Origin: Billgrantia ethanolica | GTDB taxonomy: Bacteria > Pseudomonadota > Gammaproteobacteria > Pseudomonadales > Halomonadaceae | Length of the DNA stretch: 64,000 nucleotides | Direction of reading: 5' to 3' | NCBI RefSeq assembly: GCF_021404305.1 | Contig: NZ_JABFTX010000001.1 | Span: 1,178,001 to 1,242,000 of the forward strand | Shown: piece after piece, positions 1-12,215 of the stretch | Numbering within the stretch: the first letter of the stretch is position 1 | Layout: the number at the start of each line of letters is the position of its first letter | The notes under the pieces: model-generated | What the model saw: only the letters and a program-made list of their open reading frames with translations | Told to the model about the DNA's origin: nothing | The model's database searches: none | Program-made: the position numbers and the translations under genes

Positions 1-2548
<2,548 letters not shown>

Positions 2549-2551
2549 GGC

Positions 2552-3637
2552 TTATCCCCTGCGTTGCTCGAAGTCGGCCATGAAGTCGATCAAGGCATCG
2601 ACGGCCGCTTCGGGTACGGCGTTGTAGAGGCTTGCCCGCATGCCGCCGACGCTACGGTGGCCCGCGAGATTGAGCAGCCCGGCTTGTTCGGCCTCGGCCA
2701 GGAACGTCTTGTCGAGGCTGGCGTCGGCAAGCACGAAGGGCACGTTCATGCGCGAGCGGTTGCGCAGTGCGATGGGGTTGGAATAGAAGCCGCTAGCATC
2801 GATGGCCGCATAGAGCTTGGCCGCCTTGCGTGCGTTGATCGTCGCCATGGCCTCGAGCCCGCCGATATCGTGCTTGAGCCACTGGAACACCAGCCCCGCC
2901 AGGTACCAGGCGTAAGTGGGCGGTGTATTGACCATGGAGCCCGCTTCGGCCACGGCCTGATAGTCGAACAGGCTGGGAATACGTTCGCAGCGGCGGTCGA
3001 GCAGGTCGTCACGTACCAGCACCAGGGTGAGCCCGGCGGGACCGATGTTCTTCTGCGCCCCGGCGTAGATCACGCCGAAACGCGACACGTCGAGCGGCTC
3101 GGCCAGGATGCTGGAGGAGTAGTCGCACACCAGCGGCACGCCGACGTCGGGAATGTAGTCGAACTCCAGCCCGCCGATGGTCTCGTTGGCGGTGTAGTGC
3201 AGGTAGGCGGCATCGGCGGAGAGCGCGATGTCGGCCTGGGTCGGCACTTCGGCATGGCCGCTGGGCTCGCTGGAGCCGGCCATGTGCACGTCAAAGCCCA
3301 GATGCTTGGCTTCCGCCAGCGCCTTCTTGCCCCAGATGCCGGTATACAGGAAGTTGGCGCTGCCCCCCTGCCCTAGCAGGTTCATCGGCACCATGGAGAA
3401 CTGCAGGCTGGCGCCGCCCTGTAGGAACAGCACCTTGTAGTTCTCGGGCACGGCGAGCAGTTCGCGCAGGTCGGCCTCGGCCTGCTCGGCGATGGCGACG
3501 AACTCGGGCGAGCGGTGGCTCATCTCCATGACCGAGAGCCCACGGCCCTGGTAGTCGAGGAGCTCTTCCCTTGCACGTTCCAGCACCGGGGTGGGCAGCG
3601 CCGCGGGACCGGCGCAGAAATTATAGTGGCGTGTCAT
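2552..3637 (-). CDS. serC: Phosphoserine aminotransferase
   Basis: PLP-dependent aminotransferase making 3-phosphoserine (serine) and 4-phosphohydroxythreonine (pyridoxal phosphate). The protein begins MTRHYNFCAGPAALP, the normal SerC N-terminus. The frame opens 32 codons further upstream (3733), but that extension (Arg/Ser-rich) matches nothing expected, so I use ATG 3637. The PLP lysine lies in GAQKNIGPAGL near residue 197. 361 residues is the usual family length. Downstream are pheA (3 bp away) and tyrA-aroA; upstream is gyrA on the same strand, separated by 182 bp. In Pseudomonas the equivalent supraoperon also carries hisC between pheA and tyrA, and it is absent here. Confidence 0.96.
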   Translation of the reverse strand: MTRHYNFCAGPAALPTPVLERAREELLDYQGRGLSVMEMSHRSPEFVAIAEQAEADLRELLAVPENYKVLFLQGGASLQFSMVPMNLLGQGGSANFLYTGIWGKKALAEAKHLGFDVHMAGSSEPSGHAEVPTQADIALSADAAYLHYTANETIGGLEFDYIPDVGVPLVCDYSSSILAEPLDVSRFGVIYAGAQKNIGPAGLTLVLVRDDLLDRRCERIPSLFDYQAVAEAGSMVNTPPTYAWYLAGLVFQWLKHDIGGLEAMATINARKAAKLYAAIDASGFYSNPIALRNRSRMNVPFVLADASLDKTFLAEAEQAGLLNLAGHRSVGGMRASLYNAVPEAAVDALIDFMADFEQRRG

Positions 3638-3745
3638 CAGCGTGGTGTTCCGTCTCAGCTCAAGCATGGTTACTGAACCGACACGCGATGAGCTGTTCCG
3701 TCGAGAAGTCTCGCGAGGGCGCTGCGAACCCATCCCTGGGCGCTA

Positions 3746-3767
3746 TTTTTGCCATCCCTGGCAAAAA
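3746..3767. repeat. Inverted repeat in the gyrA-serC gap
   Basis: TTTTTGCCA, loop TCCC, TGGCAAAAA. A perfect 9-bp stem between the gyrA stop and serC. On either strand the T run is 5' and the A run 3', the reverse of an intrinsic terminator, so its role is unclear; it could be a protein-binding site or an RNA processing hairpin. Confidence 0.5.
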
Positions 3768-3819
3768 ACCCTCGCTCCGACTTCTCCCCGGCGCTCATCG
3801 CTCGGCTTGGTGGCAAGCC

Positions 3820-6558
3820 TTATTCGTCGTTCTGGCTCTCTTCTACGCCGCCGTTCTCGTCCGTATCCGGCCCACTCTGCAGCTCGGCTTTCGGTGCGCC
3901 CTCCGCTTCACCCTCAACGCCATCCTCGGGCTCGCCCTCCACCCCATTTTCGGGCTCGTCGATACGCACGGTCTTGACCAGCTTCTCGTCGTTGCCCAGG
4001 CGGATCAGCATCACGCCCTGAGTGTTGCGCGAGGTGATCGAGACCTCGTCGACACGGGTACGCACCAGGGTGCCGCGGTCGGTGATCAGCATCATCTCGT
4101 CGGCGGAGTAGACCTGCATGGCGGCAACCAGGGAGCCGTTGCGCTCGCTGGTCTGCATGGCGATGACGCCCTGGCCGCCACGACCGCGTAGCGGGAACTC
4201 CTCGAGCCGGGTGCGCTTGCCGTAGCCGTTTTCGGAAGCGGTGAGGATGTAGATCTGGCCGCCGTTGCCGTTCTCCAGCGCGGCGCCCTCTTCGCCCTCG
4301 GCCTCGCTGTCGGCATCGGCGTCGATCTGCTGGCTCTGGGGAATGATCAGGCTGATCACTTCGGCTCCTTCGAGCAGACGCATGCCACGTACGCCGCGAG
4401 CGGTACGCCCCATGGCGCGCACGTTGGTCTCTTCGAAGCGGATCGCCTTGCCGTTGGATGACAGCATCATCACGTGGTCATTGCCTGACGTGATGGCGGC
4501 ACCCACCAGACGGTCGTCCTCTTCGATGTCGATAGCGATCAGACCGACGCTGCGCGGGCGCGAGAACTGGTCGAGGCTGGTGCGCTTGACCGTGCCCTTG
4601 GCGGTGGCAAAGAAGATGTAGCAGTCGGGGCTGTAGTCCTTCACCGGCAGGATGGCGTTGATCGCCTCGCCCTCGTCCAGCGGCAGCAGGTTGACCAGCG
4701 GCTTGCCGCGGGAGCCACGGCTGGCGGCGGGCATCTCGTAGACCTTGAGCCAGTACACCTTGCCCTTGTTGGAGAACAGCAGCACGGTGTCGTGGGTGGA
4801 GGCCACCAGCAGGTGCTCGATGACGTCCTCGTCCTTCATGGCGGTGGCCGACTTGCCGCGACCGCCGCGGCGCTGGGCCTGGTAGTCGGAGAGCGGCTGG
4901 GTCTTTGCATAACCGGTACGCGAGACCGTGACCACCATGTCCTCTTCGGCAATCAGATCCTCGATGGAGAGGTCGAGATGGCTGGCCTGGATCTCGGTGC
5001 GGCGCGGGTCGGCGAACTGATCGCGCACGGCGGTGAGCTCTTCACGGATGACCTCGAGCAGCCGCTCGCTGGAAGCAAGAATGGCCATCAGCTCGGCGAT
5101 CTTCTCCAGAATGCCAAGGTATTCATCGAGCAGCTTCTCGGTCTCGAGACCGGTCAGGCGGTGCAGGCGCAGCTCGAGGATAGCCTGGGCCTGGGCCGGC
5201 GAGAGACGGTATTCGGTGCCGGTGGTGTTGAGGCCGAAGCCCTCTTCCAGCTCTTCCGGCTTGCACGAGGTGGCACCGGCACGCTCGAGCATGGCGGTGA
5301 CCTGGCCCGGCGGCCACACCTTGTCGAGCAGCTTCTCCTTGGCCTCGGCAGCGCTCGGCGAGGCCTTGATCAGTTCGATCACCTCGTCGATGTTGGAGAT
5401 GGCCACGGCCAGACCTTCGAGGATATGGCCGCGCTCGCGGGCCTTCTTCAGCTCGTACAGGGTGCGCCGGGTAACCACTTCACGGCGGTGACGAATGAAG
5501 GCTTCGAGGATTTCCTTGAGATTGAGGATCTTCGGCTGGCCGTTCTCGATGGCCACCATGTTGATGCCGAAGACGTTCTGCAACTGGGTCTGGGCGAACA
5601 GGTTGTTGACCACCACCTCGCCGGACTCGCCGCGCTTCACCTCGATCACCACGCGCAGGCCGTCCTTGTCGGACTCGTCGCGCAGCTCGGCGATGCCCTC
5701 TATCTTCTTTTCCTTGACCAGCTCGGCGATCTTCTCGATCAGCCGCGCCTTGTTCACCTGGTACGGCAGCTCGGTGACGATGATGTGATCGCGGCCGCTC
5801 TTCTCATGGTACTCGATGGTGTGACGGGCACGCACATAGATGCGCCCGCGGCCGGTACGGTAGGCCTCGAGGATGCCGGCGCGGCCGTTGATGATGCCCG
5901 CGGTGGGGAAATCGGGGCCGGAGATGTACTCCATCAGGTCGTCGACGGTGAGGGTGTAGTCGTCGATCAGCGCCAGACAGCCGTCGATCACCTCGCCCAT
6001 ATTGTGAGGCGGGATGTTGGTGGCCATGCCCACAGCGATGCCCGACGAGCCGTTGATCAGCAGGTTGGGCACCTTGGTCGGCAGCACCTCGGGAATACGC
6101 TCGGTGCCGTCGTAGTTGTCGACCCAGTCGACGGTGTCCTTGTCCAGGTCGGCCAGCAGCTCATGGGCGAGCCGGGCCATGCGCACCTCGGTGTAACGCA
6201 TGGCAGCGGCGCTGTCGCCGTCGATGGAGCCGAAGTTGCCCTGGCCGTCGACCAGCACGTGGCGCATGGAGAAGTTCTGCGCCATACGCACGATGGTGTC
6301 GTAGACCGCGCTGTCACCGTGGGGGTGGTATTTACCGATGACATCGCCCACCACACGGGCCGATTTCTTGTAGGCTTTGTTCCAGTCGTTGCCAAGCTCG
6401 TGCATGGCGAACAGGACGCGCCTGTGCACCGGCTTGAGGCCATCGCGCACGTCCGGTAGCGCGCGGCCGATGATCACGCTCATCGCGTAGTCGAGGTACG
6501 ACTGCTTAAGTTCGTCCTCGATGTTGACTGGCAGAATCTCTCTGGCGATGTCACCCAT
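3820..6558 (-). CDS. gyrA: DNA gyrase subunit A
   Basis: Breakage-reunion subunit of DNA gyrase. The true start is ATG 6558 ([20 protein letters not shown]), collinear with E. coli GyrA; an upstream ATG at 6660 would add 34 unrelated residues. 912 residues. Collinearity places the catalytic tyrosine at 122 ([11 protein letters not shown]). The quinolone-resistance region reads [13 protein letters not shown], so positions 83 and 87 are Ser and Asp, the susceptible type. The GyrA box QRRGGRGKS opens the C-terminal beta-pinwheel. The last ~50 residues form a very acidic, repetitive tail ([18 protein letters not shown]), fitting a halophile. Confidence 0.98.
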   Translation of the reverse strand: MGDIAREILPVNIEDELKQSYLDYAMSVIIGRALPDVRDGLKPVHRRVLFAMHELGNDWNKAYKKSARVVGDVIGKYHPHGDSAVYDTIVRMAQNFSMRHVLVDGQGNFGSIDGDSAAAMRYTEVRMARLAHELLADLDKDTVDWVDNYDGTERIPEVLPTKVPNLLINGSSGIAVGMATNIPPHNMGEVIDGCLALIDDYTLTVDDLMEYISGPDFPTAGIINGRAGILEAYRTGRGRIYVRARHTIEYHEKSGRDHIIVTELPYQVNKARLIEKIAELVKEKKIEGIAELRDESDKDGLRVVIEVKRGESGEVVVNNLFAQTQLQNVFGINMVAIENGQPKILNLKEILEAFIRHRREVVTRRTLYELKKARERGHILEGLAVAISNIDEVIELIKASPSAAEAKEKLLDKVWPPGQVTAMLERAGATSCKPEELEEGFGLNTTGTEYRLSPAQAQAILELRLHRLTGLETEKLLDEYLGILEKIAELMAILASSERLLEVIREELTAVRDQFADPRRTEIQASHLDLSIEDLIAEEDMVVTVSRTGYAKTQPLSDYQAQRRGGRGKSATAMKDEDVIEHLLVASTHDTVLLFSNKGKVYWLKVYEMPAASRGSRGKPLVNLLPLDEGEAINAILPVKDYSPDCYIFFATAKGTVKRTSLDQFSRPRSVGLIAIDIEEDDRLVGAAITSGNDHVMMLSSNGKAIRFEETNVRAMGRTARGVRGMRLLEGAEVISLIIPQSQQIDADADSEAEGEEGAALENGNGGQIYILTASENGYGKRTRLEEFPLRGRGGQGVIAMQTSERNGSLVAAMQVYSADEMMLITDRGTLVRTRVDEVSITSRNTQGVMLIRLGNDEKLVKTVRIDEPENGVEGEPEDGVEGEAEGAPKAELQSGPDTDENGGVEESQNDE

Positions 6559-6756
6559 GGGTCGTCGAATCCTTTGCACTGCAGCGGTTTGGCGCCAAGA
6601 AACACTCCACGAATGCCTGCAGGAGCATTTCGCTGCGTTTCCCCAATAAGGAGGCGCCATTACAGCCTGCCATCATACCACTCCGGCCGATACAAAGGCA
6701 GCTTGAGGCACAGTGCAAAGGAAGCCTGGACACGACCAGGCGAATCATGTTCGGTG

Positions 6757-7185
6757 TTACTGCGCTTTCGGCAGCACGAGCGGCTCCAGCGCCTGGCGAA
6801 TCTCGCCTTCGATGGCCATGGCCTGCTTGGCCCGTACGTCGAGCAGCACGAACGTGAGATCGGCATCGGTGATCTGCTGGCCGTCGCCGATACGGCGAAT
6901 CTCCTGATACATGCGCGCACTGCGGCTGCTCAGATCAGCAATGCGGGTCAGCACTTCCAGGTCGTCGCCGGCCACCGCTGCCTGGCGGTAATTGATATTC
7001 AGATTGACCGCCACCAGCGCCGGATCGCCCGAGGCGAAATGTCGGGCAAGATCGGGACGATCGTCGAAGTAGTCCCAGCGCCCCTCTTCCAGAAACTCCA
7101 GATAGCGGGCGTTGTTGACGTGGCCGTAGCCGTCCAGGTGGTAGCCACGCACTCGCAGAGTGACGCGTGAAATACGCTGATCCAT
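6757..7185 (-). CDS. YbgC/FadM-type acyl-CoA thioesterase (hotdog fold)
   Basis: A 142-residue single-domain 4-hydroxybenzoyl-CoA thioesterase-like protein. The active-site region DGYGHVNNARYLEFLEEGRW carries the Asp and the HVNN signature of this family. It probably hydrolyses acyl-CoA esters in the cytoplasm; the chain-length preference cannot be read from sequence. It is monocistronic: upstream it is divergent from rdgC, and downstream about 200 bp separate it from gyrA. Confidence 0.85.
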   Translation of the reverse strand: MDQRISRVTLRVRGYHLDGYGHVNNARYLEFLEEGRWDYFDDRPDLARHFASGDPALVAVNLNINYRQAAVAGDDLEVLTRIADLSSRSARMYQEIRRIGDGQQITDADLTFVLLDVRAKQAMAIEGEIRQALEPLVLPKAQ

Positions 7186-7324
7186 GCCGCTGCTCTCCTT
7201 GATACGTCCAGGGATTGATTTCGCTCGATTCTAGGCTCGCCGTCGCGCCGGATTCAAACAATAGTTTGATTTTCGCGCCACTACTGCACAAACGTGCCAC
7301 TGGAACCCGGCCTCCCCCTTCGCC

Positions 7325-7330
7325 ATAATA
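7325..7330 (+). promoter_or_regulatory. Possible -10 element of the rdgC operon
   Basis: CATAAT lies 28 bp upstream of the rdgC ATG, followed by AGGGA as the likely ribosome site. No convincing -35 hexamer is visible. Confidence 0.3.
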
Positions 7331-7358
7331 TGCGTCCTTTACGCCCAGGGAATGCACT

Positions 7359-8288
7359 ATGTGGTTCAAGCACTTGCACCTTTACCGCCTGCACGGGGCG
7401 GCGACGATCCCCGCCGCCGACCTTGAAGAGGCCTTGGCCGAGCAGGCGGCACGCACGCCAGGCAGCCAGGAAGCCAGGCGCGTGGGATGGTGCCCGCCCG
7501 CTGGGCGCGCCGGCACCGCGCTATTGCACGAACTGCAGGGTCAGCGCCTGATGACCATGCTGCGCCATGAGCGCCTGCTGCCTGCCGGCGTGGTGCGCGA
7601 GGAAGTGGAAGAGCGCAGCGCCGAGATCGAGGTTCGCGAGGGGCGCAAGCTGCGCCGCCAGGAGAAGCAGGAACTCAAGGAGCAGGTTTACGAGGAGCTG
7701 CTGCCGCGCGCCTTCGTGCGCAGCCAGAAGGTCGACCTGTGGTGGGACACCCGCCGCGAGCTGATTGCGGTGAATACCAGTTCGCGCAAACGCGCCGAGG
7801 AAGCACTCGACCTGCTGCGCGAGACCCTGGGCAGCCTCAAGGTGACCCCGCTGAGCGCTCAGACCCTGCCCATGCGCGCCATGACCCAATGGCTCGCCGA
7901 CGAGAATTCGCGCCCCGCTGCGCTGCAGCTGGGCGATCAGGTGGAACTCAAGGCCAAGGGCGACGACGGTGTACTGCGCGCCCGCCAGGTGGATCTCGAC
8001 AGCGACGAGATCCAGCAGCTGCTGGCGACAGGCAAACAGGCTAGCCGCCTGGCCATCGAGGTAGAGGGCCGCCTGGGTTACGTGCTGCACGACGATCTGA
8101 CGCTGAAATCCCTGCGGTTCAGTGACGCACTGATCGACGAAGCCAGCGAAACCGAGGACGATGGCGATGCCATCGTGCGCCTCGAAGCCGATTTCATGCT
8201 GATGACCCAGGCCCTGGCCGAAGAGATAGAGCGCCTGATCGACTGGCTCGGCGGCGAGGCCAATGGCGCGACGCAGGCAAGTGCATGA
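7359..8288 (+). CDS. rdgC: Recombination-associated protein RdgC
   Basis: A 309-residue match to RdgC in length and in its start MWFKHLHLYRL. RdgC is a ring-shaped, double-stranded-DNA-binding dimer that limits RecA-promoted strand exchange and associates with the nucleoid. The strongly charged mid-section (EVREGRKLRRQEKQELKEQV, about 90-110) and the closing acidic helix are typical. First gene of a three-gene operon: its TGA overlaps the ATG of the acyltransferase. AGGGA precedes the start. Confidence 0.95.
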   Translation: MWFKHLHLYRLHGAATIPAADLEEALAEQAARTPGSQEARRVGWCPPAGRAGTALLHELQGQRLMTMLRHERLLPAGVVREEVEERSAEIEVREGRKLRRQEKQELKEQVYEELLPRAFVRSQKVDLWWDTRRELIAVNTSSRKRAEEALDLLRETLGSLKVTPLSAQTLPMRAMTQWLADENSRPAALQLGDQVELKAKGDDGVLRARQVDLDSDEIQQLLATGKQASRLAIEVEGRLGYVLHDDLTLKSLRFSDALIDEASETEDDGDAIVRLEADFMLMTQALAEEIERLIDWLGGEANGATQASA

Positions 8289-9505
8289 CCGAATCCGGTA
8301 ACCAAGAAGAACCGATGACCGAGAATCCGACTGGCGCAACGCCCACCGATCCCTGGGCGGACATTCGCCCCTATCGCGATGACGAAGTGGCCGCGGTACT
8401 GGCGAATCTGGCCGGCAACCGCGAGCTGCTCGATGCCCTGACCCGCTACCGGCTGCCGCGCCTGAGCCGTACGCTGCCATGGCTGGCCCGCGCCTTGGCC
8501 TCCTACGCCATCCGCCGGGAGACCCGCGGTGTGGCCAGCGTGCACGATTTCCAGATGCGCGTTGCCTATTACATGAACCGCATGATCCGCACCTCGACCG
8601 ACGATTTTCGCGTCGAGGGGCTGGAGAACCTGAACGCGGATACGGCCTACCTGTTCATCGGCAATCATCGCGACATCTCGCTCGACCCGGCCTTCGTCAA
8701 CTTCGCCCTGCACCAGGCGGGCCGCGACACCGTACGCATCGCCATTGGCGACAATCTGCTCAAGAAGCCCTACGTGACCGATCTGATGCGGCTCAACAAG
8801 AGCTTCATCGTGCCACGCGCCTTGCGGGGCAAGCGCGCCATGCTGGCGGCCTACCAGAACCTCTCGAGCTATATTCGCCACTCCATCGTCGAGGACAACC
8901 ACTCGATCTGGATGGCCCAGCGCGAGGGACGCGCCAAGGACGGGATCGACCGTACCGACCCGGCGATCATCAAGATGCTGACCATGGCGCACCGCATGGA
9001 GCAGCGCAACGCCCCCATCGGTGAGGCCATTGCCGAACTGCGGATGGTGCCGGTCTCGATCAGCTACGAATACGATCCCTGCGACTTGCAAAAGGCCCGC
9101 GAGCTGCACGCCGTGCATAGTCAGGGGAGCTACGCCAAAAGCGAGTTCGAAGATATCCAGTCCATCGTGGCCGGCATTACCGGCCACAAGGCTCGCGTGG
9201 AGCTGCGCTTCGGCGAACCGCTGGGTTCCGGCTTCGACACCCCCGAAGCCGTGGCCGCCGAGATCGACCGCCAAGTGATCGGCGGCTATCGCCTCTTTCC
9301 CAGCCACTATCTCGCGCTGGAAGCCCTGGGTGATGCACCGGAGCTGCTGGACCTGAGTGAGGTCAGCGACGTGGATCGGGCCCGCTTCCAGGCCCGCCTG
9401 AACGAGGTACCCGCCGAGCTGCGTAGCTGGTGGCTGGCCCAGTACGCCAACCCGGTGCGCAACAAGGCAGCCAAGCTCGCCGGCCGCGACCTGGGAGGCG
9501 CATGA
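8285..9505 (+). CDS. PlsC-like glycerophospholipid acyltransferase
   Basis: 406 residues with a PlsC/LPLAT acyltransferase core. The catalytic block is FIGNHRDISLDPAF, the NHRDI variant found in a subset of 1-acyl-sn-glycerol-3-phosphate acyltransferases, with His and Asp one residue further apart than in the usual HX4D. A substrate-binding block follows near residue 215 (AQREGRAKDGID). The N-terminal ~100 residues resemble nothing I recognise. ATG overlaps the rdgC stop and its own TGA overlaps the CDF transporter start. A second ATG at 8315 is a possible start. Substrate is inferred from family only. Confidence 0.8.
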   Translation: MTESGNQEEPMTENPTGATPTDPWADIRPYRDDEVAAVLANLAGNRELLDALTRYRLPRLSRTLPWLARALASYAIRRETRGVASVHDFQMRVAYYMNRMIRTSTDDFRVEGLENLNADTAYLFIGNHRDISLDPAFVNFALHQAGRDTVRIAIGDNLLKKPYVTDLMRLNKSFIVPRALRGKRAMLAAYQNLSSYIRHSIVEDNHSIWMAQREGRAKDGIDRTDPAIIKMLTMAHRMEQRNAPIGEAIAELRMVPVSISYEYDPCDLQKARELHAVHSQGSYAKSEFEDIQSIVAGITGHKARVELRFGEPLGSGFDTPEAVAAEIDRQVIGGYRLFPSHYLALEALGDAPELLDLSEVSDVDRARFQARLNEVPAELRSWWLAQYANPVRNKAAKLAGRDLGGA

Positions 9506-10677
9506 GCGCGCACGCTCATGCGCCGCTCGACCGCGGCGCCCAGACCCGCGAGGCCCATCGGGTCACGCTGATCGGCGCCGCCATCGACCTTGCCGTTGGC
9601 CTGCTCAAGCTGATCACCGGTTTTCTGGTGGGCTCGGCCGCCCTGATTGCCGACGGCATCCACTCCTTCTCCGACCTGGTGACCGACGGCTTCGTCGTGG
9701 CGGCAACCCACTACGGCCGCCAGGAACCGGACAGCAACCACCCATACGGCCATGGCCGTATCGAAACGCTGGCCACCCTGGCACTGGGCAGCGTGCTGAT
9801 CTTCGTGGCCGGCGGCATTGCCTGGGCCAGCCTCATGCGTCTGCTGGGCGGCGAACCCTTCGCCGCACCCGGCCTATGGGCCATCGGCGTGGCCGTGGTG
9901 GCATTGATCGCCAAGGAGTGGATCTTCCGCTACACCCTGCGCGTGGCAAAGCGGGTGAAGTCGCGCCTACTCGAGGCCAACGCCTGGCACTCCCGCTCCG
10001 ATGCGCTCTCCACCGTGGCGGTGCTGATCGGCCTGGTGGCGGCACAGTTCGGCGCCGGCTGGGTCGATGCCGTCGCCGCCATTCTGGTCGGCATCATGGT
10101 CGGTCAGGTGGGTTGGCGGCTGCTGTGGGAATCGAGCCGCGAGCTGATCGACACCGCCCTGCCGGAAGCCGAGCGTCAGCAGATGCAGAGCATCGCCGAG
10201 GACGTCCCTGGCGTACACGGCGTACATGACCTGCGCACGCGTTCGCTGGGCAGTCAGTTCGTACTCGACCTGCATATCGTGGTGGCGCCACGGCTGACCG
10301 TTTCCGAAGCCCACGAGATCGGCAATGCCGTGAGCCGCCAACTGCGCAACGCCTTTCCCAACCTGGCCGACGTGACCTTCCACATCGACCCCGAAGATGA
10401 CGAAGGCGAAACCGAACACAGCCTGCGCCCCGGCCTGCCCCTGCGTCAGGACGTGGAAGGCATGCTCGACGACGCCTGGCACGACTGCCAAGTGTGGCAG
10501 CAGCGCGTCGCCCTCGATTTGCACTACCTCGCCGAACAGATCGACATCTCGGTGTACGTACGCCACCTACCGCCCAACCAAAGCCTGGAAGACGCCGCCC
10601 GCGAACTGCGCGAGGCCTCGCAGGAACTGGCCTGGGTAGGCAGGCTGAGGGTGTGGCAAGGGCCGGGTAAGGGGTAA
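9502..10677 (+). CDS. Cation diffusion facilitator (CDF) metal transporter
   Basis: Inner-membrane divalent metal/proton antiporter. The start is ATG 9502, overlapping the previous stop as ATGA; an in-frame ATG at 9430 lies inside the acyltransferase gene. The metal-binding motifs are HSFSDLVTD and HSRSDALST in the second and fifth transmembrane helices, and NHPYGHGRIE follows the second helix. A cytoplasmic ferredoxin-like C-terminal domain follows (about 205-295). Odd: roughly 90 further residues contain a second similar strand-helix-strand unit (DISVYVRHLPPNQSLEDAAR), so the protein may have two C-terminal domains. The specific metal is unknown. Confidence 0.9.
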   Translation: MSAHAHAPLDRGAQTREAHRVTLIGAAIDLAVGLLKLITGFLVGSAALIADGIHSFSDLVTDGFVVAATHYGRQEPDSNHPYGHGRIETLATLALGSVLIFVAGGIAWASLMRLLGGEPFAAPGLWAIGVAVVALIAKEWIFRYTLRVAKRVKSRLLEANAWHSRSDALSTVAVLIGLVAAQFGAGWVDAVAAILVGIMVGQVGWRLLWESSRELIDTALPEAERQQMQSIAEDVPGVHGVHDLRTRSLGSQFVLDLHIVVAPRLTVSEAHEIGNAVSRQLRNAFPNLADVTFHIDPEDDEGETEHSLRPGLPLRQDVEGMLDDAWHDCQVWQQRVALDLHYLAEQIDISVYVRHLPPNQSLEDAARELREASQELAWVGRLRVWQGPGKG

Positions 10678-10685
10678 GACTCTCC

Positions 10686-11693
10686 TCAACTGCGATAGAA
10701 CGCATTGAGCTTGTCCTGATGCTCGTGCACCTTCTGCTGGAAGGTCTCGTCATCCATGTCGCGCCAGTAGCGGGCCGGGCGGCCAGTGCGTTGATCATGT
10801 GCCAGCGTAGTGGGATCGAGCGGGCGGAACTCCTCCCACAGGGGCGTATCAGGAAGCGGCTGCGAGGTATCCATGTAGCGCTGCACCATATCCCAGGCGG
10901 CACGCTGTTCCACATGACTGCTCGTGGCTCCAAACATGCCAACCAGTGCCACATGCGCTTCCTCACGGTAGTGCACCAGGCTCAGGTTGAACTGCGGTAG
11001 CCCCTGATGACTTGGCGTGCTCTGCAGATAGCAATCGAACTCATGGAAGGGAAGCTGGTGGGCTACCTGCCAGGCTGTCTCCTTTTTCGCAGGATTAGCA
11101 AAGACCGTGACCATGCCGGTACGACGATTCAGTTCCCACATTGGTCCGGGCTGGTAGCCAGAAGCCAAGCTTGGGAAGAAGCGATAAATGAGGTTAACTC
11201 CGCCCCACATAGTTGAGAAAGGGATTAAGAAAAACAAGCCAGCCTCAATTGCCAAGCCTAATTCCTCTCTTAGTGGAATGTTTGGAGAAGGAGATAGTAG
11301 ACTTAGTAAAAGCGAGGCAAAAAAAACCAACAAGCTTATGATAGTGCCCACCACTCCCAACGCCCTAACAACGCCAATAATAAAGCTTCGCTTGGTCTGA
11401 CTGGTATAGCGCAGACACTCCTCATCCCAGCGCAATGGGTGTTCCGGGCGGTCTGCGGGACGGGGAGTGTGACCTGGCATCTGCTCAATCTTGCGCAGTT
11501 TTGCCGGCTTCATCTCCTGCAGCTCACGGATCGGAAAAAGATCCACTGTGGGGTGACGTCGGGGCAAATGCTGCCCGCTGGCAGCGGACATACGGAAACG
11601 ACGCGAGTGTTCGCTCTCTGCCTGCCGCGGGCGCTGACCTTGCTCCGCGGTATAAGCATCAGTGCTATAGCCGATGGGCATCAAGTCAGCCAT
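10686..11693 (-). CDS. Candidate T6SS immunity membrane protein, copy 2
   Basis: 335 residues, no recognised function. An N-terminal basic cytoplasmic region is followed by two hydrophobic stretches (about 105-165) and a C-terminal domain of about 158 residues from SGYQPGPMWELNRR. That domain differs from the upstream paralog (11711-12727) at only six positions, whereas the membrane segments are clearly different. It is the last gene of the vgrG-effector operon, 17 bp after its paralog, and ends 8 bp from the convergent CDF gene. Immunity to the pore-type effector is inferred from position and membrane topology; an accessory protein is also possible. The DNA coding for the membrane segment is much more AT-rich than the rest. 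Confidence 0.6.
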   Translation of the reverse strand: MADLMPIGYSTDAYTAEQGQRPRQAESEHSRRFRMSAASGQHLPRRHPTVDLFPIRELQEMKPAKLRKIEQMPGHTPRPADRPEHPLRWDEECLRYTSQTKRSFIIGVVRALGVVGTIISLLVFFASLLLSLLSPSPNIPLREELGLAIEAGLFFLIPFSTMWGGVNLIYRFFPSLASGYQPGPMWELNRRTGMVTVFANPAKKETAWQVAHQLPFHEFDCYLQSTPSHQGLPQFNLSLVHYREEAHVALVGMFGATSSHVEQRAAWDMVQRYMDTSQPLPDTPLWEEFRPLDPTTLAHDQRTGRPARYWRDMDDETFQQKVHEHQDKLNAFYRS

Positions 11694-12215
11694 CGGTCAT
11701 CCCGTACTTCTCAACTGCGATAGAACGCATTGAGCTTGTCCTGATGCTCGTGCACCTTCTGCTGGAAGGTCTCGTCATCCATGTCGCGCCAGTAGCGAGC
11801 CGGGCGGCCAGTGCGTTGATCATGTGCCAGCGTAGTGGGATCAAGTGGGCGATACATCTCGAAGACGGGGATGTCCGGTAACGGCTGCGAGGTATCCATG
11901 TAGCGCTGCACCATATCCCAGGCGGCGCGCTGTTCCACATGACTGCTCGTGGCTCCAAACATGCCAACAAGTGCCACATGCGCTTCCTCACGGTAGTGCA
12001 CCAGGCTCAGGTTGAACTGCGGTAGCCCCTGGTGACTCGGTGTGCTCTGCAGATAGCAATCGAACTCATGGAAGGGAAGCTGGTGGGCTACCTGCCAGGC
12101 TGTCTCCTTTTTCGCAGGATTAGCAAAGACCGTGACCACGCCGGTACGCCGATTCAGCTCCCACATGGGGCCGGGCTGATAGCCGGAAGCAAAGCCTGGA
12201 AAAAAACGATAAACG
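10686..12215. repeat. Long direct repeat between the tandem paralogs
   Basis: The 3' portion of the downstream copy (about 10686-11190) and of the upstream copy (about 11711-12215) are nearly identical in DNA over some 500 bp, spaced about 1.02 kb apart. They diverge briefly around 10830-10860 and 11855-11880. The regions 5' of this are much less alike and AT-rich. The pattern fits tandem duplication followed by gene conversion or recombination. No insertion-sequence ends or transposase were seen. Confidence 0.85.

Noticed and set aside
3746-3767. Perfect hairpin after gyrA taken as an intrinsic terminator
   Set aside because: The T run precedes and the A run follows the stem on both strands, the wrong polarity for termination; kept only as an inverted repeat.
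4792-6459. Plus-strand frame of 555 codons opposite gyrA
   Set aside because: Antisense shadow of a highly conserved gene, with no recognisable domain of its own.
10686-12215. Long direct repeat considered as a duplicated insertion element
   Set aside because: The repeat lies inside two paralogous genes and has no terminal inverted repeats, target duplications or transposase.
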